Shown: positions 25,600 to 33,816 of the stretch, piece after piece
How positions within the stretch are numbered: position 1 is the stretch's first letter
How the letters are laid out: the number at the start of each line of letters is the position of its first letter
DNA from: Actinomycetota bacterium
GTDB lineage: Bacteria; Actinomycetota; Actinomycetes; Streptosporangiales; Streptosporangiaceae
NCBI GenBank assembly: GCA_019240215.1
Contig: JAFAYQ010000011.1
Location: 1-45,460, forward strand
Length of the DNA: 45,460 bases
Direction: 5' to 3'
Position numbers and translations under genes: made by a program
The notes under the pieces: generated by a model
Databases searched by the model: none
What the model was told of the DNA's origin: nothing
What the model saw: only the letters and a program-made list of their open reading frames with translations

Positions 25600-26912
25600 A
25601 GTTCCTCCCCGCCCCGGGCGAACGCCTGCGCGACCGCAGGCTGGGCTGGCTGGGCCTCGTCGTCATCGGGCTCGGGCGGCGGCGCGGCCGTGTCCGCGAA
25701 CGAGTCCAGGTAGGCGGCGTAGGCGTCCCGCTCGCCGTCCAGGATCGGCTGCGGGCCCGCGTACACGTGCTCGAACATCGACAGCGGGGCCGGGTCGGGC
25801 ATGGCCCGGCAGGCGTCCCGCAGCCAGCGGCCGAGCTGGTCCGCTTCGGCGTCGACCTCGTCGATGAAGCCGGCCTCGGCCGCCCCGCTGCGCAGCAGAT
25901 AGGCCTTGACCCGCTCGATCGGGTCGCGCAGCTTCCAGGCCTCGAGCTCGGCCGCGACCCGGTAACGGGTCGGGTCGTCGGTGGTGGTGTGGGCGCCCAT
26001 CCGGTAGGTGAACGCCTCGATCAGGGTCGGCCCCTGGCCCTCGCGGGCCGCCTTGAGCGCCTGCCGGGTCACCGCCAGGCAGGCCAGCACGTCGTTGCCG
26101 TCCACCCGCAGGCCGGGGAAGCCGAAGCCGCGGGACCGCTGGTAGATCGGGACCCGGCTCTGCCGCTCGAACGGCTCGGAGATCGCCCACTGGTTGTTCT
26201 GGCAGAAGAACACGATCGGCGCGTTGTTGACCGCGGCCCAGTTGAACGCCTCGCTCACGTCGCCCTGGCTGGTGGCGCCGTCGCCGAAGTAGGCGATGAC
26301 CGCCTCGCTACCGTTGCCGTTGGCCCCATCCCCGTTGGCCCCATCCCCGTTGGCACTGTCCCCGTTGGTGCTGCCGCCGGTCAGCCCGTCGCGCTGGACG
26401 CCCATCGCGTAGCCGGTGGCGTGCAGGGTCTGGCTGCCGATGACGATCGTGTACAGGTGGAACTTGTGCTCGGCCGGGTCCCAGCCGCCGTTGCTGACCC
26501 CGCGGAACAGCTCCAGCAGCTTGAGCGGGCTGACCCCGCGGCACCAGGCGACGCCGTGCTCGCGGTAGCTCGGGAACGCCATGTCCTGCGGGCTGAGGGC
26601 GCGGCCGGAGCCGACCTGGGCCGCCTCCTGCCCGAGCAGCGACGCCCACAGGCCCAGCTCACCCTGGCGCTGCAGGCCGACGGCCTCGGTGTCCACCCGG
26701 CGGACGAGCACCAGGTCGCGGTAGAGGCCCTGCAGTTCGCGGGCGGACACGTCGAGCGGGTAGTCGGAGTGCCGGATGCGCTGGCCTTCCGGCGTGAGCA
26801 GCTGGATGAGTTCTTCAGCCGCGCCGGCGGCCGGAGCCAGGCCAGCTGCGGCGGCTGGTGCCGTGGGCATGAGCTCCTCGGCGGCGGACGAACCGCCGGT
26901 TTCGACGGACAC
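25596..26912 (-). CDS. bkdA: 2-oxoacid dehydrogenase E1 alpha subunit
   Basis: 438 residues, longer than the usual 360-400 because of an Ala-rich N-terminal tail and an insertion. Core blocks: LWASLLGQEAAQVGSGRALS, FPSYREHGVAWCRG, HLYTIVIGSQTLHATGYAMG, and the thiamine-diphosphate motif GDGATSQGDVSEAFNWAAVN ending NN (about 210-240). The phosphorylation-loop region appears as TYRMGAHTTTDDPTRYR. Just before the cofactor motif (residues 177-201) sits a minisatellite-coded stretch rich in Asn and Gly. GTG start 26912 has AAGGAG 6 bases upstream. First gene of the operon E1 alpha-E1 beta-E2-rhomboid-Dabb. Similarity in feel to Streptomyces BkdA is why I favour branched-chain substrates; such proteins are often labelled pyruvate dehydrogenase. 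Confidence 0.9.
   Translation of the reverse strand: MSVETGGSSAAEELMPTAPAAAAGLAPAAGAAEELIQLLTPEGQRIRHSDYPLDVSARELQGLYRDLVLVRRVDTEAVGLQRQGELGLWASLLGQEAAQVGSGRALSPQDMAFPSYREHGVAWCRGVSPLKLLELFRGVSNGGWDPAEHKFHLYTIVIGSQTLHATGYAMGVQRDGLTGGSTNGDSANGDGANGDGANGNGSEAVIAYFGDGATSQGDVSEAFNWAAVNNAPIVFFCQNNQWAISEPFERQSRVPIYQRSRGFGFPGLRVDGNDVLACLAVTRQALKAAREGQGPTLIEAFTYRMGAHTTTDDPTRYRVAAELEAWKLRDPIERVKAYLLRSGAAEAGFIDEVDAEADQLGRWLRDACRAMPDPAPLSMFEHVYAGPQPILDGERDAYAAYLDSFADTAAPPPEPDDDEAQPAQPAVAQAFARGGEEL
26319..26378. repeat. 15-bp minisatellite in the E1 alpha gene
   Basis: Units 26319-26333 and 26334-26348 (GTTGGCCCCATCCCC) are identical; 26349-26363 and 26364-26378 are diverged copies. On the minus strand they encode NGDSA / NGDGA / NGDGA / NGNGS pentads immediately before the thiamine-diphosphate motif. 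The 15-bp unit keeps the frame. Confidence 0.9.
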
Positions 26913-27037
26913 GTGCCACTCCTTGATCCTCAGGGCCAGCCTGGGATCGCCAGGTCGGGCCGGTCGGTGTGAAGTTGTGGATCAACTAACCGGGGACGCT
27001 TCGAAGCATGGGTCTCATCGCGTACGCTGCGGCCCTG

Positions 27038-27063
27038 GCACAGATGCATGTGAGCATATGTGC
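27038..27063. promoter_or_regulatory. Inverted repeat in the purS leader
   Basis: GCACAGATGC, six bases, then GCATATGTGC: 10-bp arms with one mismatch. It ends 10 bp before the GGGGAGG ribosome site of purS, so it could be an operator or an RNA hairpin limiting ribosome access. The rest of the 26913-27084 divergent region, shared with the dehydrogenase operon, shows no gene. Confidence 0.45.
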
Positions 27064-27084
27064 CCCGGCTGCCGGGGAGGATAC

Positions 27085-27327
27085 GTGGCCCGTGTCGTAA
27101 TCGACGTCATGCTCAAGGCCGAGATTCACGATCCGCAGGGAGACGCGATCGCGGACTCGGCCCACCGTCTCGGCTACCGCGAAATTCGCCGCGCCCGGCA
27201 GGGCAAACGGTTCGAGGTCGAGATCGACGGCCCGGCCGACGACGAGGCCCTGGCCAGGGTGGCCAAACTGGCCGCCGACCTGCTGGCCAACCCGGTCATC
27301 GAAGAATTTACGGTGCAACCAGGCTGA
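27085..27327 (+). CDS. purS: Phosphoribosylformylglycinamidine synthase subunit PurS
   Basis: 80 residues, the standard PurS length. VARVVIDVMLKAEIHDPQGD at the start, GYREIRRARQGKRFEVEIDG in the middle and LLANPVIEEFTV at the end are diagnostic. PurS dimers bridge PurQ and small PurL and help channel ammonia in the fourth step of purine synthesis. GTG start at 27085 with GGGGAGG 4 bases upstream; a longer open frame from 26776 is rejected because PurS homologues begin here. It is not adjacent to purQ/purL: five genes and about 5.8 kb intervene. Confidence 0.95.
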   Translation: MARVVIDVMLKAEIHDPQGDAIADSAHRLGYREIRRARQGKRFEVEIDGPADDEALARVAKLAADLLANPVIEEFTVQPG

Positions 27328-27419
27328 GCCCGATCGGTCCGGAATCGGGAAGGTAACAGACCGGTGTAGCACTGGGATTTCGCGGTTATGACCGACGGCG
27401 GCGGGAAACTTACACCTAC

Positions 27420-28079
27420 GTGGAGCCCGATGGGAAGCACGAGGCCGCCCTGACCGCCAAGTTCTGCCTGACGTTCCAGCGTGAGCCGCTCAGCGTCCCG
27501 GTCACCCGGCACGTGCTGGGCGAGGTGCTGCACTCGGTGGGGATGACCGACGACAGCGTCGCGGATCTGCTCCTGGCCTCCACCGAAGCCTGCTCGAACG
27601 TGCTGCTGCACAGCGGGCCGCGGGTCACCGGGTACGCGGTGGTGGTCACGATCGGGCCGACCCGCTGCGAGGTCGAGATCGCCGAGGACCACAGCTTCGC
27701 CGGGGCCGACGGCGCCCGGACGGCCTCGTCCGCGCCGCGGCCGGCCGCCACCGGCCGCCTGTCCCGGCCGTCGGCCGGGCTGAGCCTGGGCGGCGGCCGC
27801 CACCGGCCCGGCCCGCTGCGGCTGCCGGTCCGCAAGCTGAGCTGGCGGGGTGCCCCGGCTGGGCGGCCCGGGCGGAGTGACGGCGGCGACCGGCGCCGGG
27901 CGCCCCGTGACCCCCAGGTGACGCTGGCCGAGTCCGGCCGCGGCCTCGACATCATCCGCGCCTGCGTGGATGACCTGACCCTGCGGACCCGGCCGGGCCG
28001 CGGCACCGTGGTCACCTTGCGCAAGCAGATCGCCTGGTCGGACGACGCGCCGATGCCGCGGCTGCGGGCCGCCAGCTGA
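27420..28079 (+). CDS. RsbW-like GHKL ATPase (anti-sigma factor type) with long insertion
   Basis: 219 residues, against about 140 for a typical actinobacterial RsbW-like kinase. N-box TEACSNVLLHS lies at about 55-65. The G2 box and final strand appear at 171-201 (ESGRGLDIIRACVDDL, then GRGTVVTLRK). Between them, where the ATP lid lies, is a 70-75-residue insertion (about 95-168) almost entirely Arg, Pro, Gly, Ala and Ser. The G1 Asp-x-Gly-x-Gly is poorly kept (AEDHSFAGADG). Family members bind sigma or anti-anti-sigma factors and may phosphorylate the latter; no such gene is adjacent. It lies 92 bp after purS and ends 3 bp from a convergent gene. Confidence 0.8.
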   Translation: MEPDGKHEAALTAKFCLTFQREPLSVPVTRHVLGEVLHSVGMTDDSVADLLLASTEACSNVLLHSGPRVTGYAVVVTIGPTRCEVEIAEDHSFAGADGARTASSAPRPAATGRLSRPSAGLSLGGGRHRPGPLRLPVRKLSWRGAPAGRPGRSDGGDRRRAPRDPQVTLAESGRGLDIIRACVDDLTLRTRPGRGTVVTLRKQIAWSDDAPMPRLRAAS

Positions 28080-28082
28080 GGT

Positions 28083-28688
28083 CTACTCCTCCTCACGGGG
28101 ACGCGAGAAGCCCGCTGCGTCCGCGGCGGGCCGCTCGGCCGGCCGGGACCGGGCCGCCCACGACAGCCAGACCGCGGCCAGCAGGTACCAGACCGCCCCG
28201 CCGGCCGAGTACCGGGCCAGCCCGATCAGGCCTGCCGACGGCGATCCGGTCCAGGTCACGAACGTTGTCCCGGCCAGCACCGAGCCTGCGCCACTGATGA
28301 TCAGGAGCCACTGTCCGCTCAGCACCCGCTGCCGGCCCGCGGCCGAGCAGATCATCAGCGCGCCGGTACCGATGGCCCAGACCCCGAAGATGGCGATCGC
28401 CGCCGCCAGGCTCGACCGCAGAGCAACCAGGACAGCGGGAGCCGCGGTCAGATCGGCCGCCAGGTTGAGTCGCTGTGGCCACCGGGCCACGGCCGGACCC
28501 GACCGCAGGTCGAAGAGCGTGGCGACGGCGTCCGCGACGGGATAGATGACCAGCAGCGCCCCGCCCACGAGGCCGACCGTCGCCGCCCCGGTCTGGGTCC
28601 GGGCCAGCGAGAACACCAGGGCCACCCAGAACAGCGAGAACCCGGTGCGGAAGAGGTAGAGGTTGCGTGTCCGCAGCCGGTCAGCCAT
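28083..28688 (-). CDS. Multi-pass membrane protein (HdeD/DUF308-like appearance)
   Basis: 201 residues with about six hydrophobic helices in pairs: LYLFRTGFSLFWVALVFSLA, VGLVGGALLVIYPVADAVAT, a pair around 80-115, WLLIISGAGSVLAG, and YSAGGAVWYLLAAVWLSWAA. Charged tail rich in Arg/Ala/Glu. The paired short helices recall HdeD/DUF308 proteins, but this is a weak resemblance and I assign no function. Its first codons overlap the MMPL stop by 8 bp, so both are one operon and may be made together. Regulation would be by whatever controls the MMPL promoter. Confidence 0.75.
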   Translation of the reverse strand: MADRLRTRNLYLFRTGFSLFWVALVFSLARTQTGAATVGLVGGALLVIYPVADAVATLFDLRSGPAVARWPQRLNLAADLTAAPAVLVALRSSLAAAIAIFGVWAIGTGALMICSAAGRQRVLSGQWLLIISGAGSVLAGTTFVTWTGSPSAGLIGLARYSAGGAVWYLLAAVWLSWAARSRPAERPAADAAGFSRPREEE

Positions 28689-30915
28689 GGTCGTCAGCCG
28701 CCCGGGCCGACGTGGCGGGCTCCCGGCCGTCTCCGGGGCCCGCCCCGCGGACGTGGCCGGCGCTTTCGAGGGACAGCCGGGGCAGCGCCCGGTCCAGCCA
28801 GCCGGGCAGGGCCCAGGTGGCCGGGCCGAGCAGGTGCATCAGCGCCGGTACCAGCAGGCCGCGGATGATCAGGGCGTCGACCAGGACAGAGAACGCGAGG
28901 GCGAAGCCGAACTCCTGCAGGATCCGGTGGCCGCCGAGCAGGAACGACCCGAAGACCAGGATCATGATGCTGGCCGCGCCCGCGATGATCCGCCCGCTGC
29001 TGGCCAGGCCCACGGTGACGGCCCGGTGGTGGCCGCCGGGCGAGTGGCCGAGCCCTCGCCATTCCTCCTGGATCCGGCTGACCAGGTACACCAGGTAGTC
29101 CATGGACAGCCCGAACAGCACCGAGAACATGATCACCGGCACGAACGAGTCGATCGGGCCGGTCCCGGACAGGCCGAGCACCCGGGTGCCCCAGCCCCAG
29201 TTGAACACCGCGTTCAGCGCGCCCAGGCCGGCCCCGACCGACAGCAGGTTCATGACCGAGGCCACCAGCGGGATCAGCAGGCTGCGGAACACCACCAGCA
29301 GCAGGATGAACGCCAGGATCACGACCACGGCGATGAACACCGGGAGCTTGTCCGTCAGCCCGTGCGCGAAGTCGATGTTGGCGGCGGTCACCCCGCCGAC
29401 GTGCACGGCCAGGCCGGTGCCGTGGGTGGCCTGCGGGATGAGGTCAGCACGGAGATGGTTGACCAGGCCGATGGTCGGCCCGGCCTGCGGGCCGGTGGAC
29501 GGGTAGACGGTGGCCAGTTCCACCTTCCCGTTGGGTGAGGTCAGTGCGGGCGTCACCGACGTCACCCCGGGGGTGTGCGCCACCGCGGTCAGCAGCTGCC
29601 GGAAGGCGGCGCTGCTCGCGGGTGAGCCGGTCTGGGCGGCCAGCTCGAGCGGGCCGTTGAAGCCGGGCCCGAATCCCTGGGCCAGGGCGGTGTAGGCCTG
29701 GTGGGTGGTCCAGCTGGCCGGATCGGTGCTGGAGTCGGAGGTGCCCAGGCTCAGGCCGAAGATCGGCAGCGCCAGCGCGATCACCGCGGCCAGGGCCCCC
29801 AGCGCCACGACCACCCGGTGGGCCGCCACGAAGCGGGCCCAGCGGAGCCAGAAACCGGCGGGCGCGGCGCTGACGGGCCCGCCCGCGGCCAGCGCCCGCC
29901 GTTCCCGCCGCGACAGCGCCCGCTGACCGAGGAAACCCAGCATGGCCGGCAGCAGGGTCAGCGAGGTGGCCATGGTCAGGGCCACGCCCAGGGCCGCGGC
30001 GACCGACGGGCCGTACAGGAAGCTGACCCCCAGGGCGAACTGGCCGAGCAGGGCGATGCACACCGTGCTGCCGGCCAGCAGGACGGTCCGGCCGGAGGTC
30101 CGCACGGCCAGGGCCACCGCGTCCTCGTAGGCGGCGCCGCTCTTCACCGCGCTCCGGTAGCGCCCGATGATGAACAACCCGTAGTCCACCCCCACGCCCA
30201 GGCCGATCAGCACCGCCAGCTGGGTGGACACGCTGGAGATGGTGAAGGCGTTGCTGAGCAGGCCGACCACCGACACGCCGATGCCCAGCGCCAGCAGCGT
30301 GGTCAGCAGCGGCAGCAGCGCGGCGAGGATGGCCCCGCCGAAGACGATCAGCAGGATGGCCAGTGCCGCGGCGATGCCGACGCCGAGCGACCGCCCCAGG
30401 CCGGCCCGTTCGGAGTTGGTGATGGCGGTGCCGCCGAGCGAGACGTGGACGTCGGGACCGTCGGCGGTCTCGGCCGCGCTGATCAGCTTTTTGGCGTCGT
30501 CCGCGGTGATCTGGGCGGCTGGCCGGTTCCAGGTCACCCGGGCGAACGCCACCGTGCCGGACCGGCTGATCTGAGCCTGCCCGCGCGGCCCGTAGGGGCC
30601 GGCCACGCTTTCCACCCCCGGTACCGCGGCCGCCCTGACCAGCGCGGCCGAGACCGCGGCGCGGACCGGGGCGGAGCGGACGGTGGTCCCGGACCGGGCC
30701 TGGAACACGATCTGGTCGCCCTCACCGGCGGCCGCGGGGAAGTTGTCGGTGAGCAGGGTCGCGGCCGCCGCGGAGTCGGTGCCGGACAGGCTGAGCACGG
30801 TATCGAAGTTGCTGCCCGCCGACTTGCTGATCCCGGCCAAGGCGACCAGGGCCAGCAGCCAGGCGGCCAGCACCCTCCAGCGATGCTCGAAACACCATCG
30901 AGCCAGACGGGCCAT
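28681..30915 (-). CDS. MMPL/RND-family transporter
   Basis: 744 residues from ATG 30915, chosen over 30930 because GGAGG lies 8 bases upstream. Twelve membrane helices in two six-helix halves, each with a large extracytoplasmic loop after helix 1 (about 45-190 and 410-510). Signature motifs are GVGVDYGLFIIGRYR in the first half and FGLSMDYLVYLVSRIQEEW in the second, with the Asp-Tyr pair used for proton coupling. MMPL proteins export lipids, siderophores or other amphiphiles. It is divergent from a two-component system (kinase start 31136) across a 220-bp region with direct repeats, so control by that system is likely. Confidence 0.93.
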   Translation of the reverse strand: MARLARWCFEHRWRVLAAWLLALVALAGISKSAGSNFDTVLSLSGTDSAAAATLLTDNFPAAAGEGDQIVFQARSGTTVRSAPVRAAVSAALVRAAAVPGVESVAGPYGPRGQAQISRSGTVAFARVTWNRPAAQITADDAKKLISAAETADGPDVHVSLGGTAITNSERAGLGRSLGVGIAAALAILLIVFGGAILAALLPLLTTLLALGIGVSVVGLLSNAFTISSVSTQLAVLIGLGVGVDYGLFIIGRYRSAVKSGAAYEDAVALAVRTSGRTVLLAGSTVCIALLGQFALGVSFLYGPSVAAALGVALTMATSLTLLPAMLGFLGQRALSRRERRALAAGGPVSAAPAGFWLRWARFVAAHRVVVALGALAAVIALALPIFGLSLGTSDSSTDPASWTTHQAYTALAQGFGPGFNGPLELAAQTGSPASSAAFRQLLTAVAHTPGVTSVTPALTSPNGKVELATVYPSTGPQAGPTIGLVNHLRADLIPQATHGTGLAVHVGGVTAANIDFAHGLTDKLPVFIAVVVILAFILLLVVFRSLLIPLVASVMNLLSVGAGLGALNAVFNWGWGTRVLGLSGTGPIDSFVPVIMFSVLFGLSMDYLVYLVSRIQEEWRGLGHSPGGHHRAVTVGLASSGRIIAGAASIMILVFGSFLLGGHRILQEFGFALAFSVLVDALIIRGLLVPALMHLLGPATWALPGWLDRALPRLSLESAGHVRGAGPGDGREPATSARAADDHG

Positions 30916-31065
30916 GACGGTAACCTCCACGCTCGGTGCGGGAGCGTGTCTCCCGCTCAGCGCCCCATCGTGGTCGCGGGCAGGCCTGGTGTCGTGAGCC
31001 TGCGGGCTCGATCTGCGGTCACCCGCCCGGGGTACCGGTCAGGCTCGGGGCAGGCCCGATAGGCC

Positions 31066-31100
31066 TGTGGGGGTACCGGGAAAATCGCCTTGTGGGGGTA
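31066..31100. promoter_or_regulatory. Direct repeats TGTGGGGGTA in the MMPL / two-component divergent region
   Basis: TGTGGGGGTA occurs at 31066-31075 and 31091-31100, 25 bp apart start to start. GGGGTACCGG also recurs (from about 31030 and from 31071). The sites lie 36-70 bp before the kinase start and about 150 bp from the MMPL start. Tandem direct repeats with spacing near two helical turns suit a dimeric response regulator (inference). Rest of 30916-31135: no gene seen. Confidence 0.4.
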
Positions 31101-31135
31101 TGACCGCCGGGGCCCGCTTCGGTTACCGTCAGGGC

Positions 31136-32401
31136 ATGCGTGACCTCGCCGCGGACGCCGAGCCGGACCCGCCGCTGATCCGCCGCCTGGCCGCGCACCG
31201 TTTCACCGGATCCCAGCTGGTCGCCATCGACGTGGCCCTGGTGGCGCTGGTGGTCGCCGCCGCCGAATTTCTGGTGACGCGCCGCGTGCCCCGGGTGGCC
31301 GGACCTGGCTGGGACATCGCCAGCTGGGTGGCCTACCTGGCCGCCGCCGTGGCCACGCTGTTCCGGCGGCGGGCGCCGGGGCCGGCCCTGGCCATCGTCG
31401 TTCCCGTCGCGCTGGCCGCCCTGGTGCTGCGGTCCGGCGGCCCGGTCGTCTTCCTGGTCGCGCTGACCCTTTACGCGCTGGTGGTCGAGGCGCCCCGCCC
31501 GCTGGCCACGGCCGTGACCGGGGTGGTCGCCTGCGCGGTGCTGGCCGCCAGCCTCGCCGGGGGCGGCCAGGAGGTTCCGATGGCCGCCGTCGGCGGCGTG
31601 GCCGTGGTCCTGCTGGGCTGGCTGGCCGCCGAGAACACCCGAGCCAACCGGGTCTACGCCAGCCAGCAGGCCGAACGGATCGCGGAGCAGGCCGCCAGGG
31701 CCGCCGCCGAGCAGGAGCAGCAGGTCAGCCGGGCGCTGGCGGACGAGCGGAGGCAGATCGCCCGGGATCTGCACGACATCGTGGCGCACGCGATGAGCGT
31801 GATCGCGGTGCGCTCGGGCGTGGCCCGGATGGTGATGGACGCCGATCCGGCGCAGGCCCGGGAGGCGCTGGCCATCATTGAGATCACCACCCGCCGGTCC
31901 CTGCACGAGCTGCGGCTGCTGGTCGGGGTGCTGCGCAGCCCGGAGGACCAGCCCGCCGAGCTGAGCCCGGTGCCCGGCCTGGCTGACCTGGACCGGCTGA
32001 TCGCCGACACCGCGGTGGCGGGGGTGATCGCCGAGGTGGACGTCGACGGTGAGACCCGGCCGCTGCCCCCGGCCACCGACCTGTCCGCCTACCGCATCGT
32101 GCAGGAGGCGCTGACCAATGTGGTCCGGCACGCCGGCCCGACCGGCGCCCGGGTCCGGATCAGCTATCGGGCCGCCGAGGTCGGCATCGAGGTGACCGAC
32201 GACGGCCCGCGGGGACTGCGGCCCCGGCCGATAGCCCGGGCCGGCGGCGGGCACGGCCTCATCGGGATGCGGGAGCGGGCCGCCCTGTTCGGCGGCGAAC
32301 TGGCCGCCGGCCCGCACGCGGGCGGCTTCCGGGTCCGGGCCACCCTTCCCCTCACCGGCTTCGACACCGCCGGCCTGGCCCCGCTGGACGGTAGCCGGTG
32401 A
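31136..32401 (+). CDS. NarL-family sensor histidine kinase
   Basis: 421 residues from ATG 31136 (AGGG just upstream; frame open from 31067). Four to five membrane helices with very short loops (about 20-165), then a coiled stretch (QQAERIAEQAARAAAEQEQQ). HisKA_3 has phospho-His in RQIARDLHDIVAHAMSVIAV. The HATPase has N-box YRIVQEALTNVVRHAGP, G1 EVTDDGPRGL and G2 GHGLIGMRERAALFGGEL. It resembles DesK/LiaS-like membrane-sensing kinases without an external sensor domain. The stop overlaps the regulator start (GTGA). Neighbouring MMPL exporter and membrane protein suggest it senses envelope stress or an exported lipid (inference). Confidence 0.93.
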   Translation: MRDLAADAEPDPPLIRRLAAHRFTGSQLVAIDVALVALVVAAAEFLVTRRVPRVAGPGWDIASWVAYLAAAVATLFRRRAPGPALAIVVPVALAALVLRSGGPVVFLVALTLYALVVEAPRPLATAVTGVVACAVLAASLAGGGQEVPMAAVGGVAVVLLGWLAAENTRANRVYASQQAERIAEQAARAAAEQEQQVSRALADERRQIARDLHDIVAHAMSVIAVRSGVARMVMDADPAQAREALAIIEITTRRSLHELRLLVGVLRSPEDQPAELSPVPGLADLDRLIADTAVAGVIAEVDVDGETRPLPPATDLSAYRIVQEALTNVVRHAGPTGARVRISYRAAEVGIEVTDDGPRGLRPRPIARAGGGHGLIGMRERAALFGGELAAGPHAGGFRVRATLPLTGFDTAGLAPLDGSR

Positions 32402-33063
32402 CGATCAACGTGGTGATCGCCGATGACCAGACGCTGGTCCGCGGCGGCTTCGTGGTCATGGTCGGGGCGGCCCCCGACATGGAAGTACTGGGCGAGGCCG
32501 GCGACGGGGCCGAGGCCGTCGAACTGGTCCGCCGGCACCGCCCCGACGTGGTGCTCATGGATGTGCGGATGCCAGTCCTCGACGGCATCGAAGCCACCCG
32601 CGCCATTACCACCGACCCGGCCACGGCGGGCGCTCACGTCCTGATCCTCACCACCTTCGACCTTGACGATTACGTCTACCGGGCGTTGCGGGCGGGGGCC
32701 AGCGGCTTCCTGCTCAAGGACACCGCCCCCGAGGAACTGCTGGCCGCCATCCGGACCCTGGCGGCCGGCGACGCCCTGCTGGCGCCGAGCGTGACCCGGC
32801 GCCTGATCCGCGAGTTCGCCGCCCGGCCCGAACCCGAGGAACGCCCTTCGCCCAAGCTGCTCGAGGCGCTGTCGGCCCGCGAGCGGGAGGTGCTGGCCGA
32901 GGTGGCCGGCGGCTGGTCCAACACCGAGATCGGCGAACGCCTGCACATCTCGGCCGCCACCGCCAAGACGCACGTCAGCCGGCTGCTGATGAAGCTGGAC
33001 GCCCACGACCGGGCTCAGCTGGTGATGATCGCCTACGAGACCAGGCTCGTCACCCCGGCCTGA
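32398..33063 (+). CDS. NarL/FixJ-type response regulator
   Basis: 221 residues. Receiver: VVIADDQTLVRGGF, phospho-Asp in PDVVLMDVRMPVLDGIEATR, Thr in ILTTFDLDDYV, Lys in FLLKDTAPEELL. LuxR HTH: LSAREREVLAEVAGGWSNTE followed by ISAATAKTHVSRLLMKL. GTG start overlaps the kinase stop by 4 bp, so the two are coupled. Likely targets are its own promoter and the divergent MMPL operon. It ends 72 bp before purQ. Confidence 0.95.
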   Translation: MTINVVIADDQTLVRGGFVVMVGAAPDMEVLGEAGDGAEAVELVRRHRPDVVLMDVRMPVLDGIEATRAITTDPATAGAHVLILTTFDLDDYVYRALRAGASGFLLKDTAPEELLAAIRTLAAGDALLAPSVTRRLIREFAARPEPEERPSPKLLEALSAREREVLAEVAGGWSNTEIGERLHISAATAKTHVSRLLMKLDAHDRAQLVMIAYETRLVTPA

Positions 33064-33135
33064 TCCTGCCGGTCAAGGTACGGCCAGCCGGTAATCTCGG
33101 GGCGTGCCCCTCAACTGCTTTTTCGATGGTGCTTC

Positions 33136-33816
33136 GTGACCACGCGGATTGGTGTCATCACGTTCCCCGGCTCGCTCGATGACGGCGAGGCCCAGCGAGC
33201 CGTGCGGCGGGCCGCCGGCGAGCCGGTCGCGCTCTGGCACGACGAGCACGACCTGCGCGGCGTGGACGCGGTGATCCTCCCCGGCGGCTTCTCCTACGGC
33301 GACTACCTGCGGTGCGGCGCGATCGCGCGGTTCTCGCCGGTGATGGCCGAGCTGGCCACCGCGGCCGGGGCCGGGCTGCCGGTCCTCGGCATCTGCAACG
33401 GCTTCCAGATCCTGTGTGAAGCGCACCTGCTGCCGGGCGCGCTGACCCGCAACGCCGGGCTGCACTTCGTCAGCCGCGACCTGCGGCTGCGGGTGGAGAA
33501 CGCCGCCACCCCGTGGACCCGCGGCTACACGGCCGGCCAGGAGATCACGATCCCGCTCAAGAGCGGCGAGGGCGCCTACGCGGCCGGCGACGGCACGCTG
33601 GCCGCGCTCGAAGCGGGCGGCCAGGTGGTGGTCCGTTACCTGGCCAACCCGAACGGCTCGGTCAATGACATCGCCGGCGTGACCAACGAGGCCGGCAACG
33701 TGGTCGGGCTGATGCCGCACCCCGAGTACGCGACCGACGAGCTGACCGGGCCGGGCCCCGACGGGCTGGGCTTCTTCGCCTCGGCCGTGGCCGCCCTGGC
33801 CGAGGTGGCCCGATGA
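33136..33816 (+). CDS. purQ: Phosphoribosylformylglycinamidine synthase subunit PurQ
   Basis: 226 residues; class I glutamine amidotransferase supplying ammonia to Pur[17 protein letters not shown] at the start, [20 protein letters not shown] (oxyanion region), nucleophile Cys in [12 protein letters not shown], and catalytic His/Glu in [15 protein letters not shown] start at 33136 has only a weak ribosome site. purL overlaps its stop by 4 bp. Its promoter should lie in the 72-bp gap after the response regulator unless it is read through from there. Confidence 0.97.
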   Translation: MTTRIGVITFPGSLDDGEAQRAVRRAAGEPVALWHDEHDLRGVDAVILPGGFSYGDYLRCGAIARFSPVMAELATAAGAGLPVLGICNGFQILCEAHLLPGALTRNAGLHFVSRDLRLRVENAATPWTRGYTAGQEITIPLKSGEGAYAAGDGTLAALEAGGQVVVRYLANPNGSVNDIAGVTNEAGNVVGLMPHPEYATDELTGPGPDGLGFFASAVAALAEVAR

